Positions 8,106 through 18,100 of a stretch of DNA of 64,000 nucleotides are shown here, piece after piece. The notes beneath the pieces were generated by a model that searched no databases, was not told where the DNA came from, and saw nothing but the letters and a program-made list of their open reading frames with translations. The DNA comes from Streptomyces sp. NBC_00568 (GTDB lineage: Bacteria > Actinomycetota > Actinomycetes > Streptomycetales > Streptomycetaceae): the NCBI RefSeq assembly GCF_026341855.1, contig NZ_JAPENW010000001.1, forward strand, positions 6,935,001 through 6,999,000, given 5' to 3'. A program made the position numbers and the translations under genes. Positions within the stretch are counted from its first letter, which is position 1. Each line of letters opens with the position of its first letter.

Positions 8106-9701
8106 TCAGAAGGAGTCCGGATCGGCGGCGGCCCAGTCCGCCGCCCAGGACGAGTGCGGCCCGGCGAGCAGCGCCCCGGGCGCGAGCCACTCGTGGAGCT
8201 CGGCGTACGACCGTACGGCCGTCGGGTCGACGCGCCGCTGCAGACGGTGGGGCGTGAGGTCGCCGGGATCCCGCACGCCCATCGCGGCCATGATCCGGCT
8301 CGCGCTGCGCACGGTCGCCCGCTGGTAGCGGTGTACGCGCTCGGACTTGTCGGCCACGTCCAGCGCGCGGACCCGGCGGGGGTCCTGGGTCGCCACGCCC
8401 ACCGGACAGGCGTTGGTGTGGCAGCGCTGGGCCTGGACGCAGCCGAGGGCCAACATCATCGCGCGGGCCGCGTTGGTGTAGTCGGCGCCCTGGAGGAGCC
8501 GCTTGACGATGTCCGAGCCGGTGGCGACCCTGCCGCTCGCCCCGATCCGGACACGGTCGCGCAGCCCGGTGCCGACCAGCGCGTTGTGCACCGTGATCAG
8601 GCCCTCGGTCAGGGGCGCGCCGAGGGTGCCGGCGAATTCCGGGGGCGCGGCCCCCGTACCGCCCTCGGAACCGTCGACCACGATGAAGTCGGGTGTCACG
8701 CCCTCGGCGAGCATCGCCTTGCAGACGGCCAGGAACTGGCGCCGCGAGCCCACGCAGAGCTTGAAGCCGGTCGGCTTGCCGCCCGCCAGCCGCCGCATCC
8801 GCGCGATGAACAGCACCAGCTCCCGCGGGGTCGAGAAGACCCGGTGGTACGGCGGCGACACCACGGTCTCGCCCTCGGGGACATCGCGTGCCCGGGCGAT
8901 CTCGGCGCTCACCTTCGCCCCCGGCAGGACCCCGCCGGTCCCCGGCTCCGCCCCTTGGGAGAGTTTCAGGGAGACGCACTTCACCTCGGGCAGCGCGGCC
9001 TTGTCCGCGAACTCCCGCGCCTCGAAGTCCCCGGCGGAGGTGCGGCAGCCGAAGTACCCCGTGCCGATCTCCCAGACGAGGTCGCCGCCGCCCCGCAGAT
9101 GGTGGTCCGACAGGCCGCCCTCGCCGGTGTCGTGCGCGAAACGCCCCAGCGCCGCGCCCCGGTTGAGCGCCATGATCGCGTTCGACGAGAGAGCTCCGAA
9201 ACTCAGCGCGGAGACGTTGAGCAGTGCCATGTCGTACGGCTGGGTGCAGTCGGGGCCGCCGACGCGGACGACGGGCGGCTCATCCGGTACCGCGACCGGA
9301 CGCAACGAGGGCTCCAGGAACTCGTGGCCGTCCGCGTACACGTCACGCCCGGTGCCGAGAGGCCCCTCGGTCTCGACGCCCTTGGCGCGCTCGTACACGA
9401 GGGCGCGCACCTGGCGGTCGAAGGGCCGCCCGTCGTGGTCCCGCTCGGCGAAGTACCGCTGGAGCCTCGGGCGCAGGGCCTCCAGGAGGATATGGAGATG
9501 ACCGAGCAGGGGATGGTTCCGCAGCACGGAGTGACGCCGCTGCCGCAGATCCCAGCAGCCGAGCACGGTCAGCGCCAGCAGCGGGCCCGCCGCGCACCAC
9601 CACCACGCCGAGACGCCGCGGACGAGGACCAGCGCCCCGGCCGCACCGAGGGCGACGAGCAGCAGCGAGAGCATCCGGCGCACACCATGAGTCAAACCCA
9701 T
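8106..9701 (-). CDS. FMN-binding glutamate synthase-like membrane protein
   Basis: About 531 residues. Two N-terminal hydrophobic segments (about 10-50) precede a GltB-type FMN/alpha-subunit barrel: VSALSFGALS, VDGSEGGTGAAP, and the Cys cluster CVQAQRCHTNACPVGVATQDP split across the 3Fe-4S site. This stand-alone family lacks the amidotransferase domain of GOGAT, so the reaction is unclear; an oxidoreductase role is the safe description. The start is uncertain: ATG 9701 has a poor ribosome site, and a GTG 63 bases upstream is in frame. Confidence 0.88.
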   Translation of the reverse strand: MGLTHGVRRMLSLLLVALGAAGALVLVRGVSAWWWCAAGPLLALTVLGCWDLRQRRHSVLRNHPLLGHLHILLEALRPRLQRYFAERDHDGRPFDRQVRALVYERAKGVETEGPLGTGRDVYADGHEFLEPSLRPVAVPDEPPVVRVGGPDCTQPYDMALLNVSALSFGALSSNAIMALNRGAALGRFAHDTGEGGLSDHHLRGGGDLVWEIGTGYFGCRTSAGDFEAREFADKAALPEVKCVSLKLSQGAEPGTGGVLPGAKVSAEIARARDVPEGETVVSPPYHRVFSTPRELVLFIARMRRLAGGKPTGFKLCVGSRRQFLAVCKAMLAEGVTPDFIVVDGSEGGTGAAPPEFAGTLGAPLTEGLITVHNALVGTGLRDRVRIGASGRVATGSDIVKRLLQGADYTNAARAMMLALGCVQAQRCHTNACPVGVATQDPRRVRALDVADKSERVHRYQRATVRSASRIMAAMGVRDPGDLTPHRLQRRVDPTAVRSYAELHEWLAPGALLAGPHSSWAADWAAADPDSF

Positions 9702-9774
9702 GGGGACGAAAGCCGCCGATCGGAACCCCCGCGGATCGGGCGGGGTGCGCGACCGGCCTGCCACGGGCGGCCCC

Positions 9775-9809
9775 CCGGGGCCCGCGCCGTGCGAGCGCGC
9801 GGGCCCCGG
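9775..9809 (-). terminator. Strong hairpin after the DUF4232 gene
   Basis: A perfect 13-bp stem (CCGGGGCCCGCGC) with a 9-base loop lies just past the stop of the DUF4232 gene. It has no T tract, as is usual for actinobacterial terminators. Confidence 0.7.
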
Positions 9810-9821
9810 AGGGGGAACCGC

Positions 9822-10370
9822 TCAGCGGAGGCCGAGCACCCGGTCGGCGGCGGCCGCGGACGGCTTCCACCATGTCGTCACCGGCTCCCACACCAGGACG
9901 GTGCTGCCGGCGCCCAGTTCGCGCGCGGTGAACGAACGCCCGAAGCGCGCCGGATCGGCCGAGACGGTGATCGAGCGGACCCGGCGGGCCTGCGGGTCGG
10001 ACCGGTCGGCGATCGTGCGCACGGACGCGTACGCCGTCCTGCCCGCGGCGATCCGGTACGGAGCGCTCTGTCCGGCGGGCTTCGGCAGGGCCGCGCCGTC
10101 GAGGTTGCCGAAGGTGACGACGGGGATGCGGTCGACGGTGCAGGCGCGCGTCGACCGGTTGGTCACGCGCAGGTGCAGCACGCGACGGTCCGAGGACTGC
10201 GCGGCCCGCAGCCTGAGGGCGTTCGCCGAGCACTTCTTCGGCTGAGCGGCGGCCTTCGCGGGATGAGCGCCGGACGGTGCGGACGGCGTGGCCGCCGCAC
10301 CGCTCTGGGGTACCGCGAGGAGCAGAGCGGCGGCGACGGCGGAGAGGGTGAGGACGGGTCGGATGCGCAT
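9822..10370 (-). CDS. Secreted DUF4232 protein
   Basis: A 182-residue protein with a Sec signal (MRIRPVLTLSAVAAALLLAV, cleavage near AAA) and a DUF4232-like beta-sandwich with two conserved Cys (KKCSANAL and RACTVDRI), probably disulfide-linked. Many Streptomyces have several such exported proteins of unknown function. ATG 10370 is preceded by AGGGGGAA. No functional partner is apparent nearby. Confidence 0.85.
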   Translation of the reverse strand: MRIRPVLTLSAVAAALLLAVPQSGAAATPSAPSGAHPAKAAAQPKKCSANALRLRAAQSSDRRVLHLRVTNRSTRACTVDRIPVVTFGNLDGAALPKPAGQSAPYRIAAGRTAYASVRTIADRSDPQARRVRSITVSADPARFGRSFTARELGAGSTVLVWEPVTTWWKPSAAAADRVLGLR

Positions 10371-10561
10371 CGGTGATGTTCCCCCTGCTGTGGGCACGTG
10401 CGGGTGCGGGTCCGGCGGGCCGGATGAAGGCGACGCCTGCCCAGTGTGACCTTCGGGGGGTACGAGAGGTTGTAACCGACTTGTCTGTGTTACGTATCCG
10501 CGCCTGTTCTGTCATCGTCCGGGGGATGCCGCCTCGGCCGTTCGGGGCAGCGGACCGGCGC

Positions 10562-12148
10562 TCAGTCTCTGTCCGTGCCCTCCGCGCCGCAGGAACTGCC
10601 GCTGGCCGGCAGTGATCCGTACAGCAGGAAGTCGTCGACCTTCCGGTGCACGCACTTCGAGGACGCGTAGCCGGTGTGCCCCTCGCCCTTGTTGTCGAGC
10701 ACCACCGCGGAGGAGCCGAGACGCTCGGCGGTCTCCTGGGTCCAGCGGTAGGGGGTCGCCGGGTCCCCGCGGGTGCCGACGAGCAGCTTCTTCGGTCCGC
10801 CGACGTCGCGGACGTCGTCGCGGATGTAGTCGGTGCCCTTGGGGCGGCCGTAGCACATCAGTACCTGGGTGAGCCGGTACTGGCCGAAGACGGGCGAGGC
10901 CTCCGTGTACGCGGCACGCAGCTTCTCGACCTGCCGGGTGACCTGCTCGGCGCTGGGACGGTCGGGGTCGTCGGCGCAGTTGATGGCCATCAAAGCGGCG
11001 GGGAGATTGTCGAGGGGGATGTCCTCGATGTCGGCGAGCCCGCCGTCCCCCTTCTCGACCCGGCCGGCGGACGGGGTGGCGTCGGGGAAGGAGGCGCCTC
11101 CGGACAGCTGGATGAGTCCGTGGGTGTCGCCGTCCTGGATCAGCAGGGTGAGGGCCTGTTCGAGGGTGGGCCACATCTCCTTGCTGTAGAGCGCCTGGCT
11201 GATCGCCCCCACCAGGTCCTGGCCGGAGAACTCCTGGCCGAAGTCCGACGGCACCGGGTCCGCGTCGAGCGAGTCGACGAGCTGGACCACCTGGTCGCGC
11301 GCGCTGCGCGCGTCCTCGCCGAACGGACAGGCGATGCTCTTCGTGCACCAGGCGATGAAGTCGTCCAGCGCGGTCTGCTGTCCCTCGGCACCTGTCAAAC
11401 CCTGCTCGGTCATCGGTTCGGTGAGGGTGTCGACCCCGTCGAGCACCATCCGCCCCGTCTTCTCGGGGAACTGGGCCGCGTACACCGCGCCGAGCCGCGT
11501 TCCGTACGAGAAGCCGAGGTAGTTGAGCTTCTTGTCGCCGAGGGCCTGGCGCATCACGTCCATGTCGCGGGCGGCGTCGACCGTGCCGATGTGGGGGAGC
11601 ACGGCGCCGGAGTGCTCGGCGCATTCGGCGGCGGCCTTCTTGACCACCTCGAGAGCCGCCCGTACGTCGCTGGTGTCGGTGCCGCTGTCCGTCGCCTCGA
11701 AGATCTGGTCCATGCCCTCGCCGCAGCTGACGGGCGAGGACCGGCCGACGCCGCGGGGGTCGAAGGTGACCACGTCGTAGCCGTTCGTCAGGCCCATGAA
11801 GTCCTTGCCGCCCGCGGCGAGCTGGGGGACGCCCGCGCCGCCGGGACCGCCGAAGTTCAACAGCACCGAACCCCGTGAGTGGCCCGTCGCCCGGTAGCGG
11901 GCCAGGGCCAGGTCGAGTGTGCCGCGGTCCGGCCGCGCGTAGTCCAGCGGGACGGTGACCTTGCCGCACTGCAGGTCCTTGGGCATGCCCTCGCCCGTGC
12001 AGGCGGCCCACGTGATCTTCTGCTCGTGGAAGCGCGACAGGTCGGGGTCCTCGTCGGCGGTCGCCGTCGTCGGCAGGCCCGCCGCCAGCAGGGTCAGCGT
12101 CGCGGTCGCGGCTCCCACGATCGCGAAGCGTTGGTGCATGGACAGCAT
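10562..12148 (-). CDS. Secreted alpha/beta-hydrolase, S33 tripeptidyl-aminopeptidase type
   Basis: A 528-residue exported serine peptidase with a signal peptide (to about residue 31, ATATA), oxyanion segment NFGGPGGAG, nucleophile elbow GFSYGTRLG, and a C-terminal TAP-like domain carrying the probable acid (GTRGDPATP) and histidine (GEGHTGY). It matches the Streptomyces SlpD/SlpE-Tap group, which removes tripeptides from secreted protein N-termini. The start has GGAGG five bases upstream; an alternative ATG lies nine bases on. Confidence 0.92.
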   Translation of the reverse strand: MLSMHQRFAIVGAATATLTLLAAGLPTTATADEDPDLSRFHEQKITWAACTGEGMPKDLQCGKVTVPLDYARPDRGTLDLALARYRATGHSRGSVLLNFGGPGGAGVPQLAAGGKDFMGLTNGYDVVTFDPRGVGRSSPVSCGEGMDQIFEATDSGTDTSDVRAALEVVKKAAAECAEHSGAVLPHIGTVDAARDMDVMRQALGDKKLNYLGFSYGTRLGAVYAAQFPEKTGRMVLDGVDTLTEPMTEQGLTGAEGQQTALDDFIAWCTKSIACPFGEDARSARDQVVQLVDSLDADPVPSDFGQEFSGQDLVGAISQALYSKEMWPTLEQALTLLIQDGDTHGLIQLSGGASFPDATPSAGRVEKGDGGLADIEDIPLDNLPAALMAINCADDPDRPSAEQVTRQVEKLRAAYTEASPVFGQYRLTQVLMCYGRPKGTDYIRDDVRDVGGPKKLLVGTRGDPATPYRWTQETAERLGSSAVVLDNKGEGHTGYASSKCVHRKVDDFLLYGSLPASGSSCGAEGTDRD

Positions 12149-12417
12149 GCATGCCTCCAGGGTCGCCCGCGGTGGACCGGCGATACCTCCCGGATCACGA
12201 TAGACGCGGCTTCTGGGGCACGCCTCTGGGCGAGCGGAATCCGCCGCCGTGCCTTACCCTGCCGTCCCGCGCCCGCCGGACGTGCCGAGGCACACCCGTT
12301 CGAAACGCGGGCGCTCGATGGGGTGAAAGGCCGATAAGCCATAACTCGGATGGTTCACACGCGTTCTAGGCACTGTGGGCGAACGCCCGCGACCTCGCTC
12401 TGGAAGGCAGTGAACCC

Positions 12418-13149
12418 ATGAAACGGGTGACCCGAAATGGTCTGATCGCCGCGGCCGCCGCCTCGGGCGCGCTGGCCGCGGCCATGCCGGCCCACGCCGA
12501 CTCCGCGGCGGACGGCGCGGCGGCAGGCTCGCCCGGGCTGATCTCCGGCAACACGGTCCAGCTCCCGGTGCACGTTCCGGTGAACGTGTGCGGGAACACG
12601 CTGAACGTGGCCGGGCTCCTCAACCCCGCCGCGGGCAACCGCTGCGCCCATCGGAGCGACGGCGACGGTGCCGCCCGGGCCGGCGGAGGGAGGCACGGCG
12701 GCGGCGTCGCGCACGGCGGCGGCACTCACCGGGGTGGCGCACGGAATGGGGGAGGAGCGGTCGCGCACGGTGGCGGAAAGGATTCGCCAGGTGTGCTGTC
12801 GGGCAATGGTCTTCAGCTCCCGGTGGACCTCCCGGTCAACGTCAGCGGCAACTCCGTGACCGTGGTCGGACTGGGCAACGCGTCCGCCGGAAACGAGTCC
12901 GCCACCACCTCGGGCGGCAAGCCCCGGCAGCCGCACCACCCCGCCAACCCCGCCCCGAGGCCGTCCACCCCGCCCGTGGCCCACCCGGAGCCCGGAGTGC
13001 CGGAGCGGGTCCTGCCGCAGAGCGGCTCCATGGCCTCCCTCGCCCACACCGGAACGGATCAGACGATGCCCGCCCTCGCGGCGAGCGCGGCGCTGCTGCT
13101 GGGCGGCGCCGTCCTGTACCGCCGGTTCCGGCCCGCCGCGGTGCGCTGA
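12418..13149 (+). CDS. Long chaplin with two chaplin domains and LAXTG wall anchor
   Basis: A 243-residue surface protein. It has a signal peptide to about residue 27, chaplin domain 1 (about 39-78, LPVHVPVNVCGN through AAGNRC), a Gly/His-rich linker, chaplin domain 2 (about 122-162, LPVDLPVNVSGN), a Pro-rich stalk, and a sortase signal LAHTG (about 208-212) followed by a membrane segment and Arg-rich tail. Long chaplins are anchored to aerial hyphae and help make them hydrophobic. Domain 1 has the two usual Cys; domain 2 has Ser and Glu at those places, which is unusual. GGAAGG precedes the ATG. Confidence 0.95.
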   Translation: MKRVTRNGLIAAAAASGALAAAMPAHADSAADGAAAGSPGLISGNTVQLPVHVPVNVCGNTLNVAGLLNPAAGNRCAHRSDGDGAARAGGGRHGGGVAHGGGTHRGGARNGGGAVAHGGGKDSPGVLSGNGLQLPVDLPVNVSGNSVTVVGLGNASAGNESATTSGGKPRQPHHPANPAPRPSTPPVAHPEPGVPERVLPQSGSMASLAHTGTDQTMPALAASAALLLGGAVLYRRFRPAAVR

Positions 13150-13168
13150 CCCGCGGCGATCACGGACC

Positions 13169-13204
13169 GGAGGCTCCACCGGACGGGTGACCGGTGGGGC
13201 CTCC
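13169..13204 (+). terminator. Terminator hairpin after the chaplin gene
   Basis: A 14-bp stem (GGAGGCTCCACCGG against CCGGTGGGGCCTCC, one wobble pair) with an 8-base loop lies 20 bases past the chaplin stop. Confidence 0.75.
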
Positions 13205-13241
13205 TCCGTGTCCCGCTCGCCGGGTTCACCGTGCCCGTCGA

Positions 13242-13290
13242 CCGGAGCCGGAGAGCCGGAGAGCCAGAGCTGGAGCCGGAGCCGGAGTCC
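13242..13290 (+). repeat. GAGCCG-type simple repeat
   Basis: A short run of GGAGCC and GGAGAGCC hexamer-like units lies in the chaplin to acetyltransferase gap (13150-13455). No function is evident. Confidence 0.5.
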
Positions 13291-13455
13291 GAGCCAGCCG
13301 CTCGGTCGGCCGGGCGCGGAGGACGCAGGTGCCGAAGTGGCCGAATCCCTTCCGGTGCGGGGGCTCGTCACTGCGACGCGTACGGAGATCGGTAAGGATG
13401 CTGTGCGTGCGCCCTGCCGGCGCACCCCGCGACCCGTACGCATTGGAGCGCCCCC

Positions 13456-14322
13456 ATGACCTCTCCGGGACCCGACGGCCTCGTCGTCAGCCAGGCCTCG
13501 CCGGACGACTGGAAGATCGTCGGCGGCTGGGCGGCGGACGAGGGATGGAACCCCGGTCTGTCCGACAGCGTGAGCTTCTTCGCCCAGGACCCCGGGGGCT
13601 TCTTCGTCGGACGCATCGACGGGGAGCCGGTCTCGGCCATCTCGGTGGTCAACTACGGCCCCGACTACGCCTTCCTGGGCTTCTACCTCGTACGCCCCGA
13701 CATGCGCGGCAACGGCTACGGCCTCGCCACCTGGCGGAAGGCCCTCGCCCACGCCGGTGGCCGGACGGTAGGACTCGACGGAGTGGTCGCGCAGCAGGAC
13801 AACTACCGCAAGTCCGGTTTCGAACTCGCCTATCGGACCGTCCGGTTCGGCGGTGTCGCCCCGGTGGGGGAGGAGCCGTCGGGAGTGCGGGCGGCCGAGC
13901 CGGCGGATCGCGCGGCGATCACGGCGTACGACAGCGCGTGCTACCCCGCCGACCGGCCGGTGTTCCTGGAGTCGTGGCTGACCTCCCCCGGACACCGGAC
14001 CGTCGTCCGGCACACCGAGGACGGCCGGCTGAGCGGCTACGCCGTGATCCGTCCCGCGCGTGACTCCCTGCGCATCGGCCCCCTGTTCGCCGACACCGCC
14101 GACGACGCCGAGGCACTGTTCGCCGCGCTCGCCGCGCTCGCCGCCGAAGCGGACGGGAGGCCGGTCGTCATCGACGTGCCCGAGACGAACGCCGCGGCCG
14201 TCGCCCTCGTCGAGAAGCTCGGCCTCACCCCCTCCTTCGAGACGGCCCGCATGTACACCGGGCCGGTCAGGGAGTTCGCGGGGGAGCGGGCTTACGGGGT
14301 CACGTCGCTGGAGCTCGGGTAG
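13456..14322 (+). CDS. GNAT N-acetyltransferase with C-terminal acetyltransferase-like domain
   Basis: A 288-residue protein with an N-terminal GNAT fold (YLVRPDMRGNGYGLATWRK is the acetyl-CoA pyrophosphate-binding region, about residues 75-95) and a second, degenerate GNAT-like half (about 140-285). The substrate is unknown. The ATG is preceded by GGAGC. It converges on the methyltransferase gene. Confidence 0.88.
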   Translation: MTSPGPDGLVVSQASPDDWKIVGGWAADEGWNPGLSDSVSFFAQDPGGFFVGRIDGEPVSAISVVNYGPDYAFLGFYLVRPDMRGNGYGLATWRKALAHAGGRTVGLDGVVAQQDNYRKSGFELAYRTVRFGGVAPVGEEPSGVRAAEPADRAAITAYDSACYPADRPVFLESWLTSPGHRTVVRHTEDGRLSGYAVIRPARDSLRIGPLFADTADDAEALFAALAALAAEADGRPVVIDVPETNAAAVALVEKLGLTPSFETARMYTGPVREFAGERAYGVTSLELG

Positions 14323-14406
14323 CGGTGACGGGCGTACGACTTGGGGAGGGCGTGCGCCCGCGCCCGCCCGGGCCCCGCACACGCCACGCGCCGGTGCCGG
14401 TGCCGC

Positions 14407-15150
14407 TCACGCCGCGGGACGGGCCGCCGCCACCCCGGTGAGCACGACCATTCCGGAGTCTCCGTAGTCCGGCAGGGTCGGATCGGACTCGATGTGACTG
14501 ACCGTCAACTGATCGGTGAGCGGAGTGAAGACCTCGGTGATGATCTCCGTGTCCACGGGGCAGCCGGGCCAGCGTGACGCGGCGCCGATCCGGTAGGTGG
14601 GCATGTTCTCCATGAAGGCGGCGACCAGAAGTCCGCCGGGGGCGACACAGCGGACGAACCGGCGGCAGAAGTCCTTGAACTCCTCGATGTCCTCGGTGGC
14701 GCCCTCGGCGACGAAGTGCATGGAGGCGAGGTCGTACCCGCCGGGCGCGAGGGACCTGAGGTCGCCGTGCACGAGACGCACCGCGGACAGCGAGCGCTCC
14801 AGAGTCTCCGGCACATCGGGATTGAGGCTGCGGCACAACTCGTGGAAGGGCAGCCAGCTCCGGTCGGGGGTTCGGCCCAACTGCCGCTCCAGGTAAGCGG
14901 CGTTGGAGGCGCCCGCCTCCACGGCGTCGATGCGGCGGCTCGCGGCGGACGCGAGAATGAGCGGATAGAGGTTGGGGCCGGCCCCGACCTCCACGGACCG
15001 GCCGATGCTGCCGGGCGCGAGCTCGCGGTAGAACGCGCAGTGGTGGGTGATGACCGCCGCGTCGGCGGGGTGCAGTTCGCGGTAGTTCTCCGCCAGGTAG
15101 TCCTCGACGGGCCAGCTGTCCCAGTTCACGTCGTCATTGAGGACCGCCAT
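14407..15150 (-). CDS. SAM-dependent methyltransferase, NNMT/PNMT-like (SCO2525-like)
   Basis: A 247-residue class I methyltransferase. Motif I is VEVGAGPNLYP (about 52-62), followed by an acidic strand end (IDAVEAG) and a post-I region VRLVHGDLRSL. The N-terminus (NDDVNWDSWPVEDYLAENY) resembles actinobacterial SCO2525-family enzymes and NNMT/PNMT-type N- or O-methyltransferases. Its ATG lies 17 bases inside the 3' end of the GGDEF-EAL-oxoamine synthase gene, so the two are probably translationally coupled. Inference: it methylates the product of the synthase domain or a derivative. Confidence 0.87.
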   Translation of the reverse strand: MAVLNDDVNWDSWPVEDYLAENYRELHPADAAVITHHCAFYRELAPGSIGRSVEVGAGPNLYPLILASAASRRIDAVEAGASNAAYLERQLGRTPDRSWLPFHELCRSLNPDVPETLERSLSAVRLVHGDLRSLAPGGYDLASMHFVAEGATEDIEEFKDFCRRFVRCVAPGGLLVAAFMENMPTYRIGAASRWPGCPVDTEIITEVFTPLTDQLTVSHIESDPTLPDYGDSGMVVLTGVAAARPAA

Positions 15151-18100
15151 CGCGGACTCCGTCCCTCGGCCGCAACTGATAGCGCTCGGAGAGCCGGCCC
15201 AGTGTGTCGTTGAGCCGGTCGACGTCGTCGTCGGAGTTGAGCGCGGTGAGCTGGATCCGGAAGCCCACCCGGTCGCGCGGGACGAGGGGATAGGCCGCCA
15301 GGGTCACGTAGATGCCGTTGTTCCACAGGAAGCCGGCGACCGCGTCCAGGTCGTCCGCGTCGGCCAGGGGGATCTCGATGATCGGCAGACGGTCCGTGTT
15401 GAGGGTGCCGGCCCCGAGCGCCTCCAGGTGGTCGAGGACACGGACGGTCTTGCGGTACAGATCGGCGCGGATGGCGTCCCCGCGGCGGTCGTTGACGTCG
15501 AGCCCCGCGAGCGTCGTGGCGAGGGACGCGGTGGGTGAGGGGCCCGAGTAGAGATAGGGCGCCGCGGTGGTCTTGAGGCGGTCCTTGAGCGAGGTGGGCA
15601 GGGCGAGGAAGGCGAGCAGCGAGGAATACGCCTTGGAGAACCCGCCGACGAGCACGATCCCCTCGTACGACTCCCCCGTGTGCCGCACGATGCTGTTGCC
15701 GCGTGACCCGTACGGACACGACTCGTGCGGGCCGCGCTCCCCGATGACGCCGAAGCCGTGCGCGTCGTCGACGTACATCGTGGCGTTCCGGGCCCGGCAC
15801 ACCGCGGCCAGCCTCGGCAGGTCGGGGATGTTCCCGCTCATGCTGTTCACGCCGTCCAGACAGACGAGCCGGGGCAGGCCGCCGGGCACCGCTTCCAGCA
15901 TGGCGTCCAGTTCGTCGGGTCGTTCCGCGTGGAACCGCCGCAGTGTCGCGCCCTGCCCGCGGGCCCCCACACATCCGTCGAACACGGTCCGGTGCGCGGT
16001 GGCCTCGACGAAGACATGGCCCTGGCCCGCCAGGGCGGGGATCACCGAGGCGTGGATCAGGGTCAGCGTGGGGAGCAGCAGCGTGTCCGGCGCGCCGAGC
16101 AGGTCGGCGAGGCGTTCCTCGATGTCGGGGTACAGGCGCGGACTGCCGATCAGCCTGGACCAGCTGGGGTGTGTGCCCCAGCGGCGCACGGCCGGCTCGA
16201 TCGCCTGGATGATCTCCGGATCGCAGTCGAATCCGAGGTAGTTGCAGGAGGCGAAGTCGATCAGCCAGTGGTCCCCGCAGCGGATGTGCCGGCCGCGCAC
16301 CTCGTCCAGTACCGCGTCGCTCATGGGGCTGGTCTGCCGCAGGTGTTCGAGGTCGCGCCAGCGCCTGGAGCGGTGTGGGCCGTCGGTCTCCGCCGCCCCG
16401 GACGGGGCGGGCTGTTCCTCGGGCGCCCGGTCGGGAGCCAGCTGCGTCTGTTCCTTCTGCGGCCCGAATACCGTCGGCTCCTTCTGCGGCCCGAATACCG
16501 CCGGCTCCTTCTGTGGCCCGAATACCGCCGGCTCCTTCTGTGGCCCGACTGCGGTCGGCGCGCCGCCGGAGGGTGCCGGGACTCGGGTCCCGTCCCGCTG
16601 CCGCAGCAGGAACTCGCTCTGCTGCAACGTCATCGGCCGTGCGAAGAGGAAGCCCTGCCCGAAGCGGCATCCCATTCCGGCCAGCAGATCCCGCTGCACC
16701 GAGTCCTCGATCCCCTCGGCGATCACCTGGATGCCCAGGGTGTCGGCGAGGCTGACGATTCCCTCGACGAGCGCGACCTGCCGGGTGTCCAGCGCGATGT
16801 CGTCGATGAACGTCTTGTCGATCTTCAGTACGTCGACGGGGAAGTCCCGCAGATACCGCAGCGAGGAGTAGCCGCTTCCGAAATCGTCGACCGCGATGTG
16901 CACCCCGAGGTCCTTGAGCGCGTAGAGCATCGCCTGGATCTGTGAGTCCCGGCGCATCAGCACCGTCTCGGTGAGCTCCAGCTGCAGCGAACCGGGGGCC
17001 AGTCCCGGCGTCTCCAGCGCCTTGCGGACCTTGGCCAGGAAGCCGCTGTCCCGGAACTGACGGGCGGAGACGTTGACGCTGACGTACGGCGGGTCCGCCC
17101 CTTCGGTCATCCGCTGGAGGCCGGCCATGTCGGTCGTGGCGTTGGCCAGGACCCAGGCGCCCAGCGGCGTGATGTGCCCCGTCTCCTCGGCGAGAGCGAT
17201 GAACTGGTCCGGCGGAACAGGATCGTGCTGCGGATGCGGCCAGCGGGCCAGGGCCTCGAATCCGACGACTTCGCCCGCGCTGATGTCGACGACTGGCTGG
17301 TAGCGCAGCGTGAACTCGGACCGCGCCACCGCGCCGTCGAGGCGTGCCTGCAGATCGTGGCGTTCCACCATCCGCACCCGAAGCCGCGGCTGGAACCGGC
17401 GCCACTGCCGTTTGCCCGCCGCCTTGGCCGCGTAGAGAGCCAGGTCGGCGTGACCGAGGAGTTCCTCGGCGTCCGTGCTGTCCCTGGCGGTGGCCACGCC
17501 CACGCTCGCGGACACGCTCACCGAGCCCTCCTGAAGGCTGAACGGCCTGCTCAGCGCCTGGATCACCTGCGCCGCCAGCAGTTCGGCGTCCAGCGGCTTC
17601 TTCGCGTCCTCCATGAGCACCGCGAACTCGTCGCCCCCGAGGCGGGCCGCCGTGTCCGTGCGGCGCAGGGCTCCCGACAGCCGCTCGCCCACGGCGGTCA
17701 GCAGGTGGTCGCCCGTCGAGTGCCCCATGGTGTCGTTGACCATCTTGAAGTCGTCGAGGTCGATGAAGAGCAGGCAGGTGAGCGTCGATCCCCGGCGGCT
17801 GCGCAACAGGGCGCGCTCGATCCGCTCGAGGAGCAGGGTCCGGTTGGGCAGACCGGTCAGCGGATCGTGGAACGCCCGCTCCGTCAGCTCGTGTTCCAGG
17901 CGTCGTTGCTCGGTCACGTCCCGCAGCGTGACGACCAGACCGCCCACTGTATGGTCCTTACGCAGGTCGCTGCACCGCACCTCGACCTCGATGCGGCCGC
18001 CGTCGCGCAGGACCCACCAGTGGTCGTGGGTCTCGGGCGCCCCCCCGGTCCGCATGGCCGCGAGCCCTTTGACGACCCTATGCCGGTCGCTGTAGTCCAC

